From Flavobacterium psychroterrae (GTDB lineage Bacteria; Bacteroidota; Bacteroidia; Flavobacteriales; Flavobacteriaceae): 64,000 bases of DNA. The notes under the pieces are model-generated. The model worked only from the letters and a program-made list of their open reading frames with translations, did not search any database and was not told the DNA's origin. The stretch's first letter is position 1, and each line of letters opens with the position of its first letter. The translations under genes were made by a program, and so were the position numbers. Below, piece after piece: positions 42,536 through 51,800 of this stretch. The DNA lies in contig NZ_JAGYVZ010000004.1 of assembly GCF_018380615.1 (NCBI RefSeq), forward strand, positions 186,001-250,000, given 5' to 3'.

Positions 42536-43465
42536 TTACTTCAATTTATTTAAAATTTCAGGAATCTTTTTGATATTGGCTAATTGCTTTAACTTTTCTC
42601 TTGATTCTTCGATTGGGGTTCCAAAATAAGATTTTCCTCCTTCAACCGATTTGGTAACTCCGGTTTGTCCTAAAATAACAGCCTTCGCTCCTATTGTGAT
42701 ACCGCTTGTTGTACCAACCTGTCCCCAAATTGTTACTTCATCTTCAATAATTACACAACCGGCAATACCAGTTTGTGAAGCAATTAAACATTTTTTACCA
42801 ATTACGGTATCATGCCCAACATGCACCTGATTGTCGATTTTTGTACCTTCGCCAATAGTTGTATCGCCTGTAACACCTTTATCGATTGTACAAAGCGCAC
42901 CAATACCAACATTATCTTCAATAACAACTCGACCGCCAGAAATTAACTGATCAAAACCACTCTCGCGTTTTTTATAATAAAAAGCATCTGCTCCTAAAAT
43001 AGTTCCCGCATGGATCATTACATTATCGCCAATTACAGTATTGTCATATATGGTAACATTAGGATGTATCAAACAGTTTTTACCAATTGTAACGTTATTG
43101 CCCACAAAACAATTAGGCTGAATCACAGTTCCTTCGCCAATAGTTGCAGAAAGAGATATGTTTACAGTTGTCGCCTGAAAAGGTCTGAAATGTTTTGTCA
43201 GCGTATTAAAATCTCTGAAAGGATCATCAGAAATTAAAAGAGCTTTACCTTCCGGACAATCTACTTTTTTATTAATTAAAACAATAGTAGCAGCCGATTG
43301 TAAAGCTTTGTCATAATATTTAGGATGATCCACAAAAACAATATCACCGGATTCCACAACATGTATTTCGTTCATGCCTGAAACTGGAAAGTTTGGGTCA
43401 CCTATAAATTCGCATTGAAGCAAATTTGCAATTTCTTGTAAAGAATGAATCTTTGGAAATTTCAT
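42536..43465 (-). CDS. LpxD-like N-acyltransferase paralogue
   Basis: A 309-residue protein with an N-terminal LpxD-type domain and a left-handed beta helix of hexapeptide repeats. The equivalent of the catalytic His is in [12 protein letters not shown]. It is shorter and clearly diverged from the LpxD at 46463-47506; the loop [17 protein letters not shown] replaces the [11 protein letters not shown] segment. It may acylate another sugar nucleotide or a modified lipid A precursor. It lies in the lpx operon after efp, separated by a ttttcag-type repeat. Confidence 0.8.
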   Translation of the reverse strand: MKFPKIHSLQEIANLLQCEFIGDPNFPVSGMNEIHVVESGDIVFVDHPKYYDKALQSAATIVLINKKVDCPEGKALLISDDPFRDFNTLTKHFRPFQATTVNISLSATIGEGTVIQPNCFVGNNVTIGKNCLIHPNVTIYDNTVIGDNVMIHAGTILGADAFYYKKRESGFDQLISGGRVVIEDNVGIGALCTIDKGVTGDTTIGEGTKIDNQVHVGHDTVIGKKCLIASQTGIAGCVIIEDEVTIWGQVGTTSGITIGAKAVILGQTGVTKSVEGGKSYFGTPIEESREKLKQLANIKKIPEILNKLK

Positions 43466-43557
43466 ATTTTATAATTAGTTTTTAGTCTCAGTTTTCAGTC
43501 TCAGTTTTCAATCTATATCAACAAAACTGATAACTGCGACTGAAAACTGAAAACTAA
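43466..43557. repeat. cagttttcag palindrome (efp to lpxD-like gap)
   Basis: ttagtttttagtctcagttt and ttcagtctcagttttca on one side mirror gcgactgaaaactgaaaact on the other, around aaaactgata. It forms a long imperfect hairpin in the mRNA. Confidence 0.65.
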
Positions 43558-43563
43558 TAAAAA

Positions 43564-44130
43564 CTACTCTTTTACACGCTCCATGTAATTTCCTGAAGCG
43601 GTATCAATTTTAATTTTATCACCTTCGTTGATGAATAAAGGAACGTTTACAGAAGCTCCAGTTTCTACCGTAGCAGATTTTGTAGCATTTGTAGCAGTGT
43701 TTCCTTTTACTCCCGGCTCAGCATAAGTAACTTCAAGAATTACAGATGATGGCATATCTACAGATAAAGGCAAATCAGTTTCAGTATTAACCTGAACCAT
43801 TACACTTGTTCCTTCTTTTAATAATCCCGGAGCATCTAAAATGTTTTTATTCAAAGAAATTTGCTCAAAAGATTCTGTATTCATAAAATGAAATTCATCT
43901 CCTTCAGCATATAAAAACTGGTAATTATGCGTTTCAACACGAACATCTTCTATTTTATGCCCTGCAGAAAATGTATTATCCAATACTCTTCCTGTGGTTA
44001 AACTTCTTAATTTAGTTCTTACAAAAGCTGGACCTTTTCCAGGTTTTACGTGAAGAAATTCAACGATTTTATAAATATCGTGATTGAATTTAATACACAA
44101 TCCGTTTCTAATATCTGATGTAGATGCCAT
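43564..44130 (-). CDS. efp: Elongation factor P
   Basis: Translation factor that rescues ribosomes stalled on polyproline. 188 residues of three beta-barrel domains: KOW-like N-domain with the tip lysine K32 in HVKPGKGPAF, the middle domain YAEGDEFHFMNTESFEQI, and the C-domain with PSSVILEVTYAEPGVKG and INEGDKIKIDTASGNYMERV. The enzyme that modifies K32 is not encoded here. It lies between lpxA and the lpxD-like gene, a common order in Bacteroidota. Confidence 0.95.
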   Translation of the reverse strand: MASTSDIRNGLCIKFNHDIYKIVEFLHVKPGKGPAFVRTKLRSLTTGRVLDNTFSAGHKIEDVRVETHNYQFLYAEGDEFHFMNTESFEQISLNKNILDAPGLLKEGTSVMVQVNTETDLPLSVDMPSSVILEVTYAEPGVKGNTATNATKSATVETGASVNVPLFINEGDKIKIDTASGNYMERVKE

Positions 44131-44149
44131 TTGTTTTCTTTTTTATTTT

Positions 44150-44217
44150 TTGTTAAATCGTTTAATCGTTAAATTGTTTATTCGATTAAACGACTAAACA
44201 AATAAACAATTAAACTT
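44150..44217. repeat. gtttaatcgttaaa palindrome (lpxA-efp gap)
   Basis: gttaaatcgtttaatcgtta and aattgtttattcga on one side mirror ttaaacgactaaacaaataa and acaattaaac on the other. Similar words occur at 7714-7752 (aagtttaatcgtttatttgg). Confidence 0.6.
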
Positions 44218-44221
44218 TATT

Positions 44222-45007
44222 TTAATAGTTCCCTGAATAACCTTTCATGATTCCTCTTGATGAATTTCTGATAAAATCTAAAATTTCATCTCTCTCAGGA
44301 GTAGCTTCCATTTCGGCTTCGATAATACTTAAAGCTTGTGTTGTATTATAATTCTTTTGATATAAAATTCTGTAAATTTCCTGAATTTCTCTAATTTTTT
44401 CAGTAGTAAAACCTCTTCTTCTTAAACCAACTGAATTAATTCCTACGTATGATAACGGTTCTTTTGCTGCTTTTGTATAGGGAGGAACATCTTTTCTTAC
44501 CAATGATCCACCAGAAATCATAGCATGATCTCCAATATGGATAAATTGATGAATAGCCGCTAAACCGCCAATAACTGCATGATTACCAACTACAACGTGA
44601 CCCGCTAGAGCAACACCATTTACAATAATCGCATTATTACCAATTTCGCAATCGTGGGCAATGTGGGCATAAGCCATAACTAAACAGTTATTACCTAAAA
44701 TTGTTTGTCCTGAAGCAACTGTACCTCTATTAATGGTTACACATTCTCTAATAGTACAATTATCTCCTATAATAGCTAAAGAATCTTCTCCTCCAAATTT
44801 CAAATCCTGTGGCACCGCAGAAATTACTGCTCCTGGAAAAATATTGCAATTTTTACCAATTCGAGCACCTTCCATGATTGTTACATTTGAACCAATCCAA
44901 GTACCGTCACCAATAATAACATTATTGTGAATTGTTGTAAAAGGCTCAATTACAACGTTTTTAGCGATTTTAGCGCCGGGATGAACATATGCTAATGGTT
45001 GATTCAT
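44222..45007 (-). CDS. lpxA: UDP-N-acetylglucosamine acyltransferase
   Basis: First enzyme of lipid A synthesis. 261 residues: hexapeptide beta helix starting LAYVHPGAKIAKNVVIEPF, the catalytic His in AYAHIAHDCEIG (H118), and the C-terminal helical tail with GLRRRGFTTEKIREIQEIYR. This matches LpxA rather than LpxD, which has an N-terminal domain and lacks this tail. It follows lpxC/fabZ by 74 bases. Confidence 0.94.
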   Translation of the reverse strand: MNQPLAYVHPGAKIAKNVVIEPFTTIHNNVIIGDGTWIGSNVTIMEGARIGKNCNIFPGAVISAVPQDLKFGGEDSLAIIGDNCTIRECVTINRGTVASGQTILGNNCLVMAYAHIAHDCEIGNNAIIVNGVALAGHVVVGNHAVIGGLAAIHQFIHIGDHAMISGGSLVRKDVPPYTKAAKEPLSYVGINSVGLRRRGFTTEKIREIQEIYRILYQKNYNTTQALSIIEAEMEATPERDEILDFIRNSSRGIMKGYSGNY

Positions 45008-45081
45008 CTGTGAGTTTTATATTTTATAATTAAAATAATCTAATGTGGGCAACAAACCTAAACAATAAAATTTATAAATTA

Positions 45082-46470
45082 TTATTGTTTTCTTGCAATT
45101 TGAGCCATTAATTCTGCCTCTGTTACCAATTTTCCATTTGCGTATGCATTTGCCTGCATGTGACAAATTCCTCTTCTGATAGGAGAAATTAATTCGCATT
45201 TGAAAATTAAGGTATCACCAGGCAATACTTTATGTTTGAATTTAACATTGTCAATTTTCATGAAATATGTCAAATAATTTTCTGGGTCAGGAACTGTGCT
45301 TAAAACCAAAATTCCGCCTGTTTGTGCCATAGCTTCAACAATTAAAACACCTGGCATAACCGGAGCTTCAGGAAAATGTCCTACGAAGAAATTTTCGTTC
45401 ATCGTTACATTTTTCATTCCCACCACATGGCTATCAGACATTTCAATAATTCTGTCAATCAATAAAAATGGAGGTCTGTGTGGCAAAACTGCCATAATTT
45501 TATGAATATCCATCAATGGTTCCAAATTAAGGTCGTAAACCGGAACATGATTTCTTTGTTCAATTTTGATAATTTTTGCTAATTTTTTGGCAAACTGCGT
45601 ATTTACATAATGCCCGGGTTTGTTAGCAATAATTTTTCCCTGAATTCTAACTCCAATCAAAGATAAATCTCCAACAACATCAAGTAATTTATGTCTTGCA
45701 GCTTCGTTAGGGTAATGTAAAGTAAGATTATCCAATACACCATTTGGTTTTACCGAAATTTTGTCCTTACCAAAAGCTTTCTTTAAATTTTCCATTGTTG
45801 TCTCAGATATTTCTTTATCTACGTACACAATAGCATTATTTAAATCTCCACCTTTAATTAATCCGTTTTCCAGAAGAGATTCTAATTCATGTAAAAAACT
45901 AAAAGTTCTTGAATTGGCGATTTCGTCTTTAAAATCGGCTATGCTTTTCATGGTTGCGTTTTGAGTACCTAAAACTTTAGTACCAAAATCTACCATTGCA
46001 GTTACTTGATAATCATCGCTTGGCATCACTAAAATCTCGCTTCCTGTAGTTTCATCAGTAAACGAAATTACTTCTTTTACTACATAAACATTACGTTTAG
46101 CTTCTTGTTCCTCGATACCAGCATTTTCAATTGCTTCAACAAAATATTTTGATGAACCATCCATGATAGGAAGTTCAGAAGCATTTAATTCTATAATAAC
46201 GTTATCCAAATCACAACCAACCAATGCAGCTAAAACGTGTTCCGGAGTTTGAATTTTTACACCTAATTTTTCTAAGTTAGTACCTCTTTGTGTATTAACA
46301 ACATAATTAGCGTCAGCCTCAATGACTGGTTGACCTTGCAAATCAACTCTTACAAAAGTGAAACCATTATTTATTGGAGCTGGTTTAAAAGTCATTGTAA
46401 CTTCTTTTCCAGTGTGTAATCCAACGCCTGTTAGTGAAATTTCATTCTTGATGGTCTTCTGTTTAACCAT
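45082..46470 (-). CDS. lpxC: Bifunctional LpxC deacetylase / FabZ dehydratase
   Basis: Fusion of two enzymes. Residues 1 to about 305 are the zinc deacetylase LpxC ([18 protein letters not shown], zinc His78 in [11 protein letters not shown], and [12 protein letters not shown] carrying further ligands). Residues from about 315 are the hot-dog dehydratase FabZ ([17 protein letters not shown], active site [19 protein letters not shown]). The fusion is characteristic of Bacteroidota. The start is placed at ATG 46470, giving [13 protein letters not shown]; an upstream ATG at 46479 is also in frame. Either way it overlaps the 3' end of lpxD. Confidence 0.95.
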   Translation of the reverse strand: MVKQKTIKNEISLTGVGLHTGKEVTMTFKPAPINNGFTFVRVDLQGQPVIEADANYVVNTQRGTNLEKLGVKIQTPEHVLAALVGCDLDNVIIELNASELPIMDGSSKYFVEAIENAGIEEQEAKRNVYVVKEVISFTDETTGSEILVMPSDDYQVTAMVDFGTKVLGTQNATMKSIADFKDEIANSRTFSFLHELESLLENGLIKGGDLNNAIVYVDKEISETTMENLKKAFGKDKISVKPNGVLDNLTLHYPNEAARHKLLDVVGDLSLIGVRIQGKIIANKPGHYVNTQFAKKLAKIIKIEQRNHVPVYDLNLEPLMDIHKIMAVLPHRPPFLLIDRIIEMSDSHVVGMKNVTMNENFFVGHFPEAPVMPGVLIVEAMAQTGGILVLSTVPDPENYLTYFMKIDNVKFKHKVLPGDTLIFKCELISPIRRGICHMQANAYANGKLVTEAELMAQIARKQ

Positions 46471-47506
46471 TATTTCCATTTTTTGGGTTTATTATTTGTT
46501 TTTTTAATTCTTCAACTTCGGCAACAATTTTAGATAAATTTCTAAAATGAACATATGATTTGTTAAAATCACTATATCCAAGTGATGGTGAACCTTGTAA
46601 AATTTCATCATCTTTAATGTTTCTTGCAACTCCTGACTGAGCCTGCAATCTCACATTATTACCTATTGTTAAGTGGCCTGCGATACCTACTTGCCCGCCA
46701 ATCATACAGTTTTCTCCAATTTTTGTAGAACCTGCAACACCCGATTGCGCTGCAATTACAGTATTTTTACCAATTTCTACATTATGGGCAATCTGAATTT
46801 GATTGTCTAATTTAACTCCTTTTCTGATTATTGTAGAACCCAGAGTTGCTCTGTCAATTGTAGTATTTGCACCAATATCTACATTATCTTCAATAATAAC
46901 ATTTCCTATTTGAGGAACCTTACTATAAACTCCTTCTTCATTTGGTACAAAACCAAAACCATCTGCGCCAATAATAGATCCCGAATGGATCGTACAATTG
47001 CTGCCAATTATAGTTTCAGAATAAATTTTGGCGCCTGCAAAAATATATACATTATCCCCAATAACAACATTATCGCCAATAAAACTGTTTGGATAAATTT
47101 TTACATTATTGCCTAAAACCACATTTTGTCCTATATAACTAAAGCTTCCTAAATATAAATTCTCTCCATATTTGGTTCCTTCAGATATAAAAGATTGTGC
47201 TTCTATTCCGTTTTTATTCAGTTTAACCTGGTTGTAAAATTCTAAAAGCTTTGAAAATGACGCATACGCATCTTCTACTTTTATCAAAGTTGTAGTGATT
47301 TCCTGTTCCGGTACAAAACTGTCATTAACAATCGTTACTGATGCTTTTGTAGTATATATGTAGTTGATATATTTGGGATTAGCCAAAAAAGTAAGCGATC
47401 CTTCCTCGCCTTCTTCTATTTTAGACAGCCGAGAAACTTCTGCATTGGGATTCCCAACAACTTCTCCTTCTAAAATTCCCGCTATTTGTTCTGCTGTAAA
47501 TTTCAT
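46463..47506 (-). CDS. lpxD: UDP-3-O-acylglucosamine N-acyltransferase
   Basis: Third step of lipid A synthesis. 347 residues: N-terminal uridine-binding domain ([20 protein letters not shown]), then hexapeptide repeats with the catalytic H241 in [15 protein letters not shown] and [19 protein letters not shown], and a C-terminal helix. It lies 39 bases after the HD gene and overlaps lpxC by 8 bases. A second, diverged copy lies at 42536-43465. Confidence 0.94.
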   Translation of the reverse strand: MKFTAEQIAGILEGEVVGNPNAEVSRLSKIEEGEEGSLTFLANPKYINYIYTTKASVTIVNDSFVPEQEITTTLIKVEDAYASFSKLLEFYNQVKLNKNGIEAQSFISEGTKYGENLYLGSFSYIGQNVVLGNNVKIYPNSFIGDNVVIGDNVYIFAGAKIYSETIIGSNCTIHSGSIIGADGFGFVPNEEGVYSKVPQIGNVIIEDNVDIGANTTIDRATLGSTIIRKGVKLDNQIQIAHNVEIGKNTVIAAQSGVAGSTKIGENCMIGGQVGIAGHLTIGNNVRLQAQSGVARNIKDDEILQGSPSLGYSDFNKSYVHFRNLSKIVAEVEELKKQIINPKNGNNG

Positions 47507-47545
47507 TGCGACAAAAATATAAAAAATAGATTTTAAATGTTAATT

Positions 47546-48775
47546 TTAGATAAGTTGTTTTGGAAAACAGATGTAATATTTTGTAACCAATTTAGATAAT
47601 GATTTCAAATTCAGCTGATCAGAGGCTTCTACCACGTCTTCAATTGTTTTATCTTTTTTCAAAATTCGTATTGGTTCGGCTTCTTTACTGTAGGCCTGAT
47701 TTTTTATTTTTCCTCTAAAAATAAAATATCCAGCTTCTAACTGTGTAATATGATGCGCGTTAGCAAATTGTTCCTTTAAAGATTGTGATTCTTCCATTGG
47801 AATTTTCTCTGCACTTAATTTAATTTTTAACAAATCTCTGTTAATCAACATTTTACTTAATGTAGATAATATAAAATCGTTATGCTTTTGCCAGGCTTTT
47901 AAAGCGCTAATAATATCAAAATCATCTAATTGTGAAAATAAATCTAATTTTTCGGCATCAAAATTTTCTAAATCGACCTTATTTTGCATAAAATACAAAA
48001 GCGGCTCGCTGCAAGGCAAATTAATTCCTTTTAATGTCAATTCTTTCGCTCTTTTTAGCACTTTCATCAAAATTAGCTCGGCAACTAAACTTGTTTTATG
48101 TAAATAAGCCTGCCAGTACATTAATCTTCTTGAAAGCAGGAACTTTTCAACGGAATAAATTCCTTTTTCTTCAATTACTAAAACATCATCAACTACATTC
48201 ATCATTTGAATCAAGCGCTCAGAATTTACATTTCCTTCGGCAACACCTGTATAAAAACTATCACGCTTTAAATAATCCATTCGATCCATATCTAATTGAC
48301 TTGAAATCAATTGCAACATGAATTTTCTGTGATATTCACCTTTAAAAACCTGAATAGCCAAACTTAATCTTCCGTCAAATTCATCATTTAACTGATTCAT
48401 AAATAATAACGAAATTGCTTCATGATTCACATCTTCAACAATACTTTTTTCCATTGCATGCGAAAAAGGCCCATGACCAATATCATGCAATAAAATAGCA
48501 ATCAGCAAAGCACATTCTTCATCACTTGAAATTGCAACACCTTTAAAACGAAGCGTTTCAATAGCTTTTTGCATTAAATGCATACAACCCAATGCATGAT
48601 GAAAGCGCGTATGATTAGCTCCGGGATAAACTAAATACGATAATCCCATTTGCGAAATACGGCGTAAACGCTGAAAATACGGATGTTGAATTAAGTCGTA
48701 AATAAGCTCGTTCGGGATGGAAATAAACCCGTATATGGGATCATTGAATATTTTTAACTTATTGATTTGAGTCAC
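47546..48775 (-). CDS. HD-domain phosphohydrolase (dGTPase/SAMHD1-like)
   Basis: A 409-residue soluble protein. The metal-binding HD motif set is visible: HTRFHHALGCMHLMQ, then ILLHDIGHGPFSHAME, then a later Asp in QLDMDRMDYLKRDS. These are typical of dNTP triphosphohydrolase-like HD proteins that precede lpxD in Bacteroidota. The start is a GTG at 48775 (MTQINKLKIFNDPIYGFISI); a stop lies two codons upstream and no ATG is near. It heads the lpx operon, with a -7 box 22 bases upstream. Confidence 0.85.
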   Translation of the reverse strand: MTQINKLKIFNDPIYGFISIPNELIYDLIQHPYFQRLRRISQMGLSYLVYPGANHTRFHHALGCMHLMQKAIETLRFKGVAISSDEECALLIAILLHDIGHGPFSHAMEKSIVEDVNHEAISLLFMNQLNDEFDGRLSLAIQVFKGEYHRKFMLQLISSQLDMDRMDYLKRDSFYTGVAEGNVNSERLIQMMNVVDDVLVIEEKGIYSVEKFLLSRRLMYWQAYLHKTSLVAELILMKVLKRAKELTLKGINLPCSEPLLYFMQNKVDLENFDAEKLDLFSQLDDFDIISALKAWQKHNDFILSTLSKMLINRDLLKIKLSAEKIPMEESQSLKEQFANAHHITQLEAGYFIFRGKIKNQAYSKEAEPIRILKKDKTIEDVVEASDQLNLKSLSKLVTKYYICFPKQLI

Positions 48776-48797
48776 TATTTAATTCTTTTTAGGTCAA

Positions 48798-48805
48798 CAA
48801 ATATA
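48798..48805 (-). promoter_or_regulatory. Promoter -7 box of the HD-lpx operon
   Basis: TATATTTG on the minus strand matches TAnnTTTG, 22 bases upstream of the GTG start at 48775. No clear TTG is found at the -33 distance. The divergent porX start is 192 bases away. Confidence 0.5.
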
Positions 48806-48996
48806 AGTAAATAACCATAAAGAGCTTTGCGTTTTTCATTTTAAAATTGACAATATATTGTACTGATCTTCAATAGAACACTTCTTCAAAAAAAAGTTTT
48901 AAAATAAAAATCACTATTTGTTATTCTGAAATTTATACTATTTTTAATACTTTTTAAGTTCTATACCTCTAAATTGCATTAAAATTAAACACGTTT

Positions 48997-50550
48997 ATGG
49001 ATAAGATAAAAATACTTTGGGTCGATGATGAAATCGATCTTTTAAAGCCTCATATATTATTTCTGGAGAAGAAAAACTACGCTGTAACTACTTGTAACAA
49101 CGGTTTAGATGCTATCGCTCTTTTTGAAGAAGATAATTTTGATATTGTTTTTCTGGATGAAAATATGCCCGGAATGAGCGGTTTGGAAACGCTTTCGGAA
49201 ATGAAAGAAAAAAAGTCAGCCATCCCGATGATTATGATTACAAAGAGCGAAGAAGAATATATAATGGAAGAAGCCATTGGTTCTAAAATCGCCGATTATT
49301 TGATTAAACCGGTAAATCCGAATCAGATTCTTTTGAGTTTGAAAAAAAACCTGGATCATTCAAGATTAATTTCCGAAAAAACAACGTTGGATTATCAAAA
49401 GGAATTCAGAAAAATCTCTATGGAAATGGCGATGGTCAATTCCTATGAAGATTGGGTAGAATTATATAAAAAACTAATTTTCTGGGAACTGGAATTAGAG
49501 AATATCAACGATCAGGGAATGATTGAAATCCTTGAATCTCAAAAAGTTGAAGCCAATTCACAATTCGGAAAATATATCGAAAGAAACTACGAAGACTGGT
49601 TTGTACCAAAAGCAGATAAACCAATTCAATCTCACACTTTATTCAAGGAATTAGTAGTTCCTGAACTAAAAAAGAAAGACAAGCCAATTTTGTTTGTCGT
49701 GATAGATAATTTACGTTACGATCAATGGAAATCTTTTGAAACTGTTGTCGCAAATTATTATAAACTAGAAAAAGAAGTTCCTTACTTTTCAATTCTTCCA
49801 ACAGCCACGCAATACGCCAGAAATGCTATTTTTTCAGGATTATTGCCAACAGAAATGGAAAAACAATTTCCGCAATACTGGAAAAATGACGTTGAAGACG
49901 GTGGAAAAAACCTTTATGAAGCCGAATTTCTTTCGGCACAATTAAAGCGTTTAGGTTTGAATATTAAAGAGGATTATTTCAAAATTACCAATTATGCCGG
50001 CGGTAAAAAACTGGCAGAAAATTTCAAAGCATTAAAAGGCAATGATTTGGTAACCGTTGTGTATAACTTCGTAGATATGTTATCGCATGCAAAAACCGAA
50101 ATGGATGTAGTAAAAGAGCTTGCATCAGATGATAAAGCATATCGCTCACTGACTTTAAGCTGGTTTAAAAATTCTCCGCTTTTAGAGATTATTCAGCAAG
50201 CACAACTTTTAGGCTTTAAATTAATTCTGACTACAGATCACGGAACAATTAATGTAAAAAATCCTTCAAAAGTTGTTGGAGATAAAAATACAAGTTTAAA
50301 TTTGCGTTACAAAACCGGACGTAGTTTAACATACGAGCAAAAAGATGTTTATGTTGTAAAAGAGCCGAAGGACATTGGTTTACCGGCAATAAACATGAGC
50401 AGTTCGTTTATTTTTGCTAAAAATGATTTCTTTTTGGCATACGTAAACAACTACAATCATTATGTGAGTTATTACAGAAATACGTATCAGCACGGTGGAA
50501 TTTCATTAGAAGAAATGATTATTCCGTTCCTGGTTTTTAACCCTAAGTAA
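48997..50550 (+). CDS. porX: PorX-type response regulator with PglZ domain
   Basis: A 517-residue two-domain regulator. The receiver (1-120) has WVDDEID, phosphoacceptor D54 in FLDENMPG, and K104 in YLIKPV. The large C-terminal PglZ/alkaline-phosphatase-fold domain (from about 205) has D237 in VIDNLRYDQW, the nucleophile T271 in ILPTATQYARN, and metal-binding TTDHGT. This pairing and these residues match PorX, which with PorY controls the type IX secretion system. No porY is in the window. It diverges from the HD-lpx operon. Confidence 0.9.
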   Translation: MDKIKILWVDDEIDLLKPHILFLEKKNYAVTTCNNGLDAIALFEEDNFDIVFLDENMPGMSGLETLSEMKEKKSAIPMIMITKSEEEYIMEEAIGSKIADYLIKPVNPNQILLSLKKNLDHSRLISEKTTLDYQKEFRKISMEMAMVNSYEDWVELYKKLIFWELELENINDQGMIEILESQKVEANSQFGKYIERNYEDWFVPKADKPIQSHTLFKELVVPELKKKDKPILFVVIDNLRYDQWKSFETVVANYYKLEKEVPYFSILPTATQYARNAIFSGLLPTEMEKQFPQYWKNDVEDGGKNLYEAEFLSAQLKRLGLNIKEDYFKITNYAGGKKLAENFKALKGNDLVTVVYNFVDMLSHAKTEMDVVKELASDDKAYRSLTLSWFKNSPLLEIIQQAQLLGFKLILTTDHGTINVKNPSKVVGDKNTSLNLRYKTGRSLTYEQKDVYVVKEPKDIGLPAINMSSSFIFAKNDFFLAYVNNYNHYVSYYRNTYQHGGISLEEMIIPFLVFNPK

Positions 50551-50556
50551 AAAAAG

Positions 50557-50705
50557 AGTTTTCAGTCGCAGTTTTCAGAATAAAAAGGTTGCCACAGATT
50601 TCACAGATTCATACAGATTAGAAAAATCAATAAAATCTTTTAATCTGTGGTAAAAAAAACTGTTTACAGTTTCCAACTGAGACTGAAAAATGTGACTGAG
50701 ACTAC
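50557..50705. repeat. Nested repeat upstream of tsaE
   Basis: The outer words ttttcagtcgcagttttcag and actgagactgaaaaatgtg enclose an inner inverted repeat ccacagatttcacagatt with aatcttttaatctgtgg. Two repeat families are therefore stacked, one inside the other. Confidence 0.6.
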
Positions 50706-50723
50706 AATTAATAAGCAATAAAA

Positions 50724-51131
50724 ATGAACATCGTTTTTTCTTTAGATCAAATTCAGGAAGTAGCAGAGAAAATTATAGCATCAAATCCCAAAAAGATCAT
50801 TCTTTTTAATGGAGAAATGGGTGTTGGGAAAACTACTTTAATCAAACAATTATGTAAAAGTCTGGGAGTTGAAGATGCAACAAGCAGTCCAACTTTTTCG
50901 TTAGTAAATGAATACTATACATTTAACAATCAGATCGTTTATCATTTTGATTTTTACCGATTGAATAAAGAAACTGAAGCGCTTGATATGGGAGTTGATG
51001 ATTATTTATATTCCGGAAATTGGTGTTTTATTGAATGGTCTGAAAAAATTGAAAATCTTATTCCTGAGGAACATTCTGTTGTTACAATTGAGTTATTAGC
51101 AGATGGAAAAAGAGAGTTGAAATTAGTTTAG
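50724..51131 (+). CDS. tsaE: tRNA threonylcarbamoyl-adenosine ATPase subunit
   Basis: A 135-residue P-loop ATPase of the t6A tRNA-modification complex with TsaB and TsaD. Walker A is GEMGVGKTTL (30-39), followed by SSPTFSLVNEYY and YHFDFYRLNKETEALDMGVD, with WCFIEWSEKIE near the C-terminus. The length is normal. It follows porX after a repeat-filled gap. Confidence 0.95.
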   Translation: MNIVFSLDQIQEVAEKIIASNPKKIILFNGEMGVGKTTLIKQLCKSLGVEDATSSPTFSLVNEYYTFNNQIVYHFDFYRLNKETEALDMGVDDYLYSGNWCFIEWSEKIENLIPEEHSVVTIELLADGKRELKLV

Positions 51132-51232
51132 AAAATTTCGTAGAGATTCAAAAAAACAGCACAGAGAACCACAAAGGAATTCTTAAAAACTTTGTGAACC
51201 TTCGTAAATATTTAGCGAATCTTAGTGAAAGA
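51125..51232. repeat. cacagaga-type degenerate repeat (tsaE-acetyltransferase gap)
   Basis: tttcgtagagattcaaaaaa and gcacagagaaccacaaagg on one side, ctttgtgaaccttcgtaaat and gcgaatcttagtgaaagaac on the other. It is related to 9676-9770 and 10112-10208. Confidence 0.5.
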
Positions 51233-51249
51233 ACTTAATAAAAATGTAA

Positions 51250-51717
51250 ATGAATACCCAAGTAGAAATAATTCCATTCTCTCCTGCTTTAAAGGAATAC
51301 ATCAAAACCTTAAATAAAGAATGGCTTCAAAAATATTTCAGAGTAGAAGAAAAAGACGAAATAGTACTTTCGAATCCACAAGAAGAAATCATCGATAAAG
51401 GCGGAATGATTTTTTATGCTAAATATAATGAGGAGATTCTTGGAACTGTATCATTAATGAAAGTCGACGAAACTACTTTCGAATTAAGCAAAATGGCAGT
51501 TTCGGACAAAGCACAAGGTCTTGGAATTGGGAATCAACTGTTAGTTCATTGTTTGGCTGTAGCCGAAGAAAATAACATCAAAAAGCTTTTTTTATATTCA
51601 AACCGGATCCTACTTCCCGCCATTCATTTATATGAAAAGTTTGGCTTTTCAGAAGTTTCACTAGGTAATGTGAGTTATGAACGAGCCGACATTAAAATGG
51701 AAAAAATTATGACGTAA
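51250..51717 (+). CDS. GNAT-family N-acetyltransferase
   Basis: A 155-residue acetyltransferase with acetyl-CoA binding motif A in ELSKMAVSDKAQGLGIGNQL and motif B in LYSNRILLPAIHLYEKFGF. The N-terminal part IIPFSPALKEYIKTLNKEWL is typical of single-domain GNATs. The substrate is unknown. The ATG at 51250 follows a stop codon closely. It is preceded by tsaE and followed by alanine dehydrogenase, with no overlap. Confidence 0.88.
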   Translation: MNTQVEIIPFSPALKEYIKTLNKEWLQKYFRVEEKDEIVLSNPQEEIIDKGGMIFYAKYNEEILGTVSLMKVDETTFELSKMAVSDKAQGLGIGNQLLVHCLAVAEENNIKKLFLYSNRILLPAIHLYEKFGFSEVSLGNVSYERADIKMEKIMT

Positions 51718-51800
51718 TTTCATCACATACTATTAGCAGATTTTTTACATTGATTTAAAACTTTTTACGTAATTTGTACTCTTAATTTTCGAATAACCCC

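Noticed and set aside
46463..46479. Frameshift at the lpxD/lpxC overlap
   Set aside because: The overlap is short and both proteins have normal, complete ends, so it is ordinary gene coupling.
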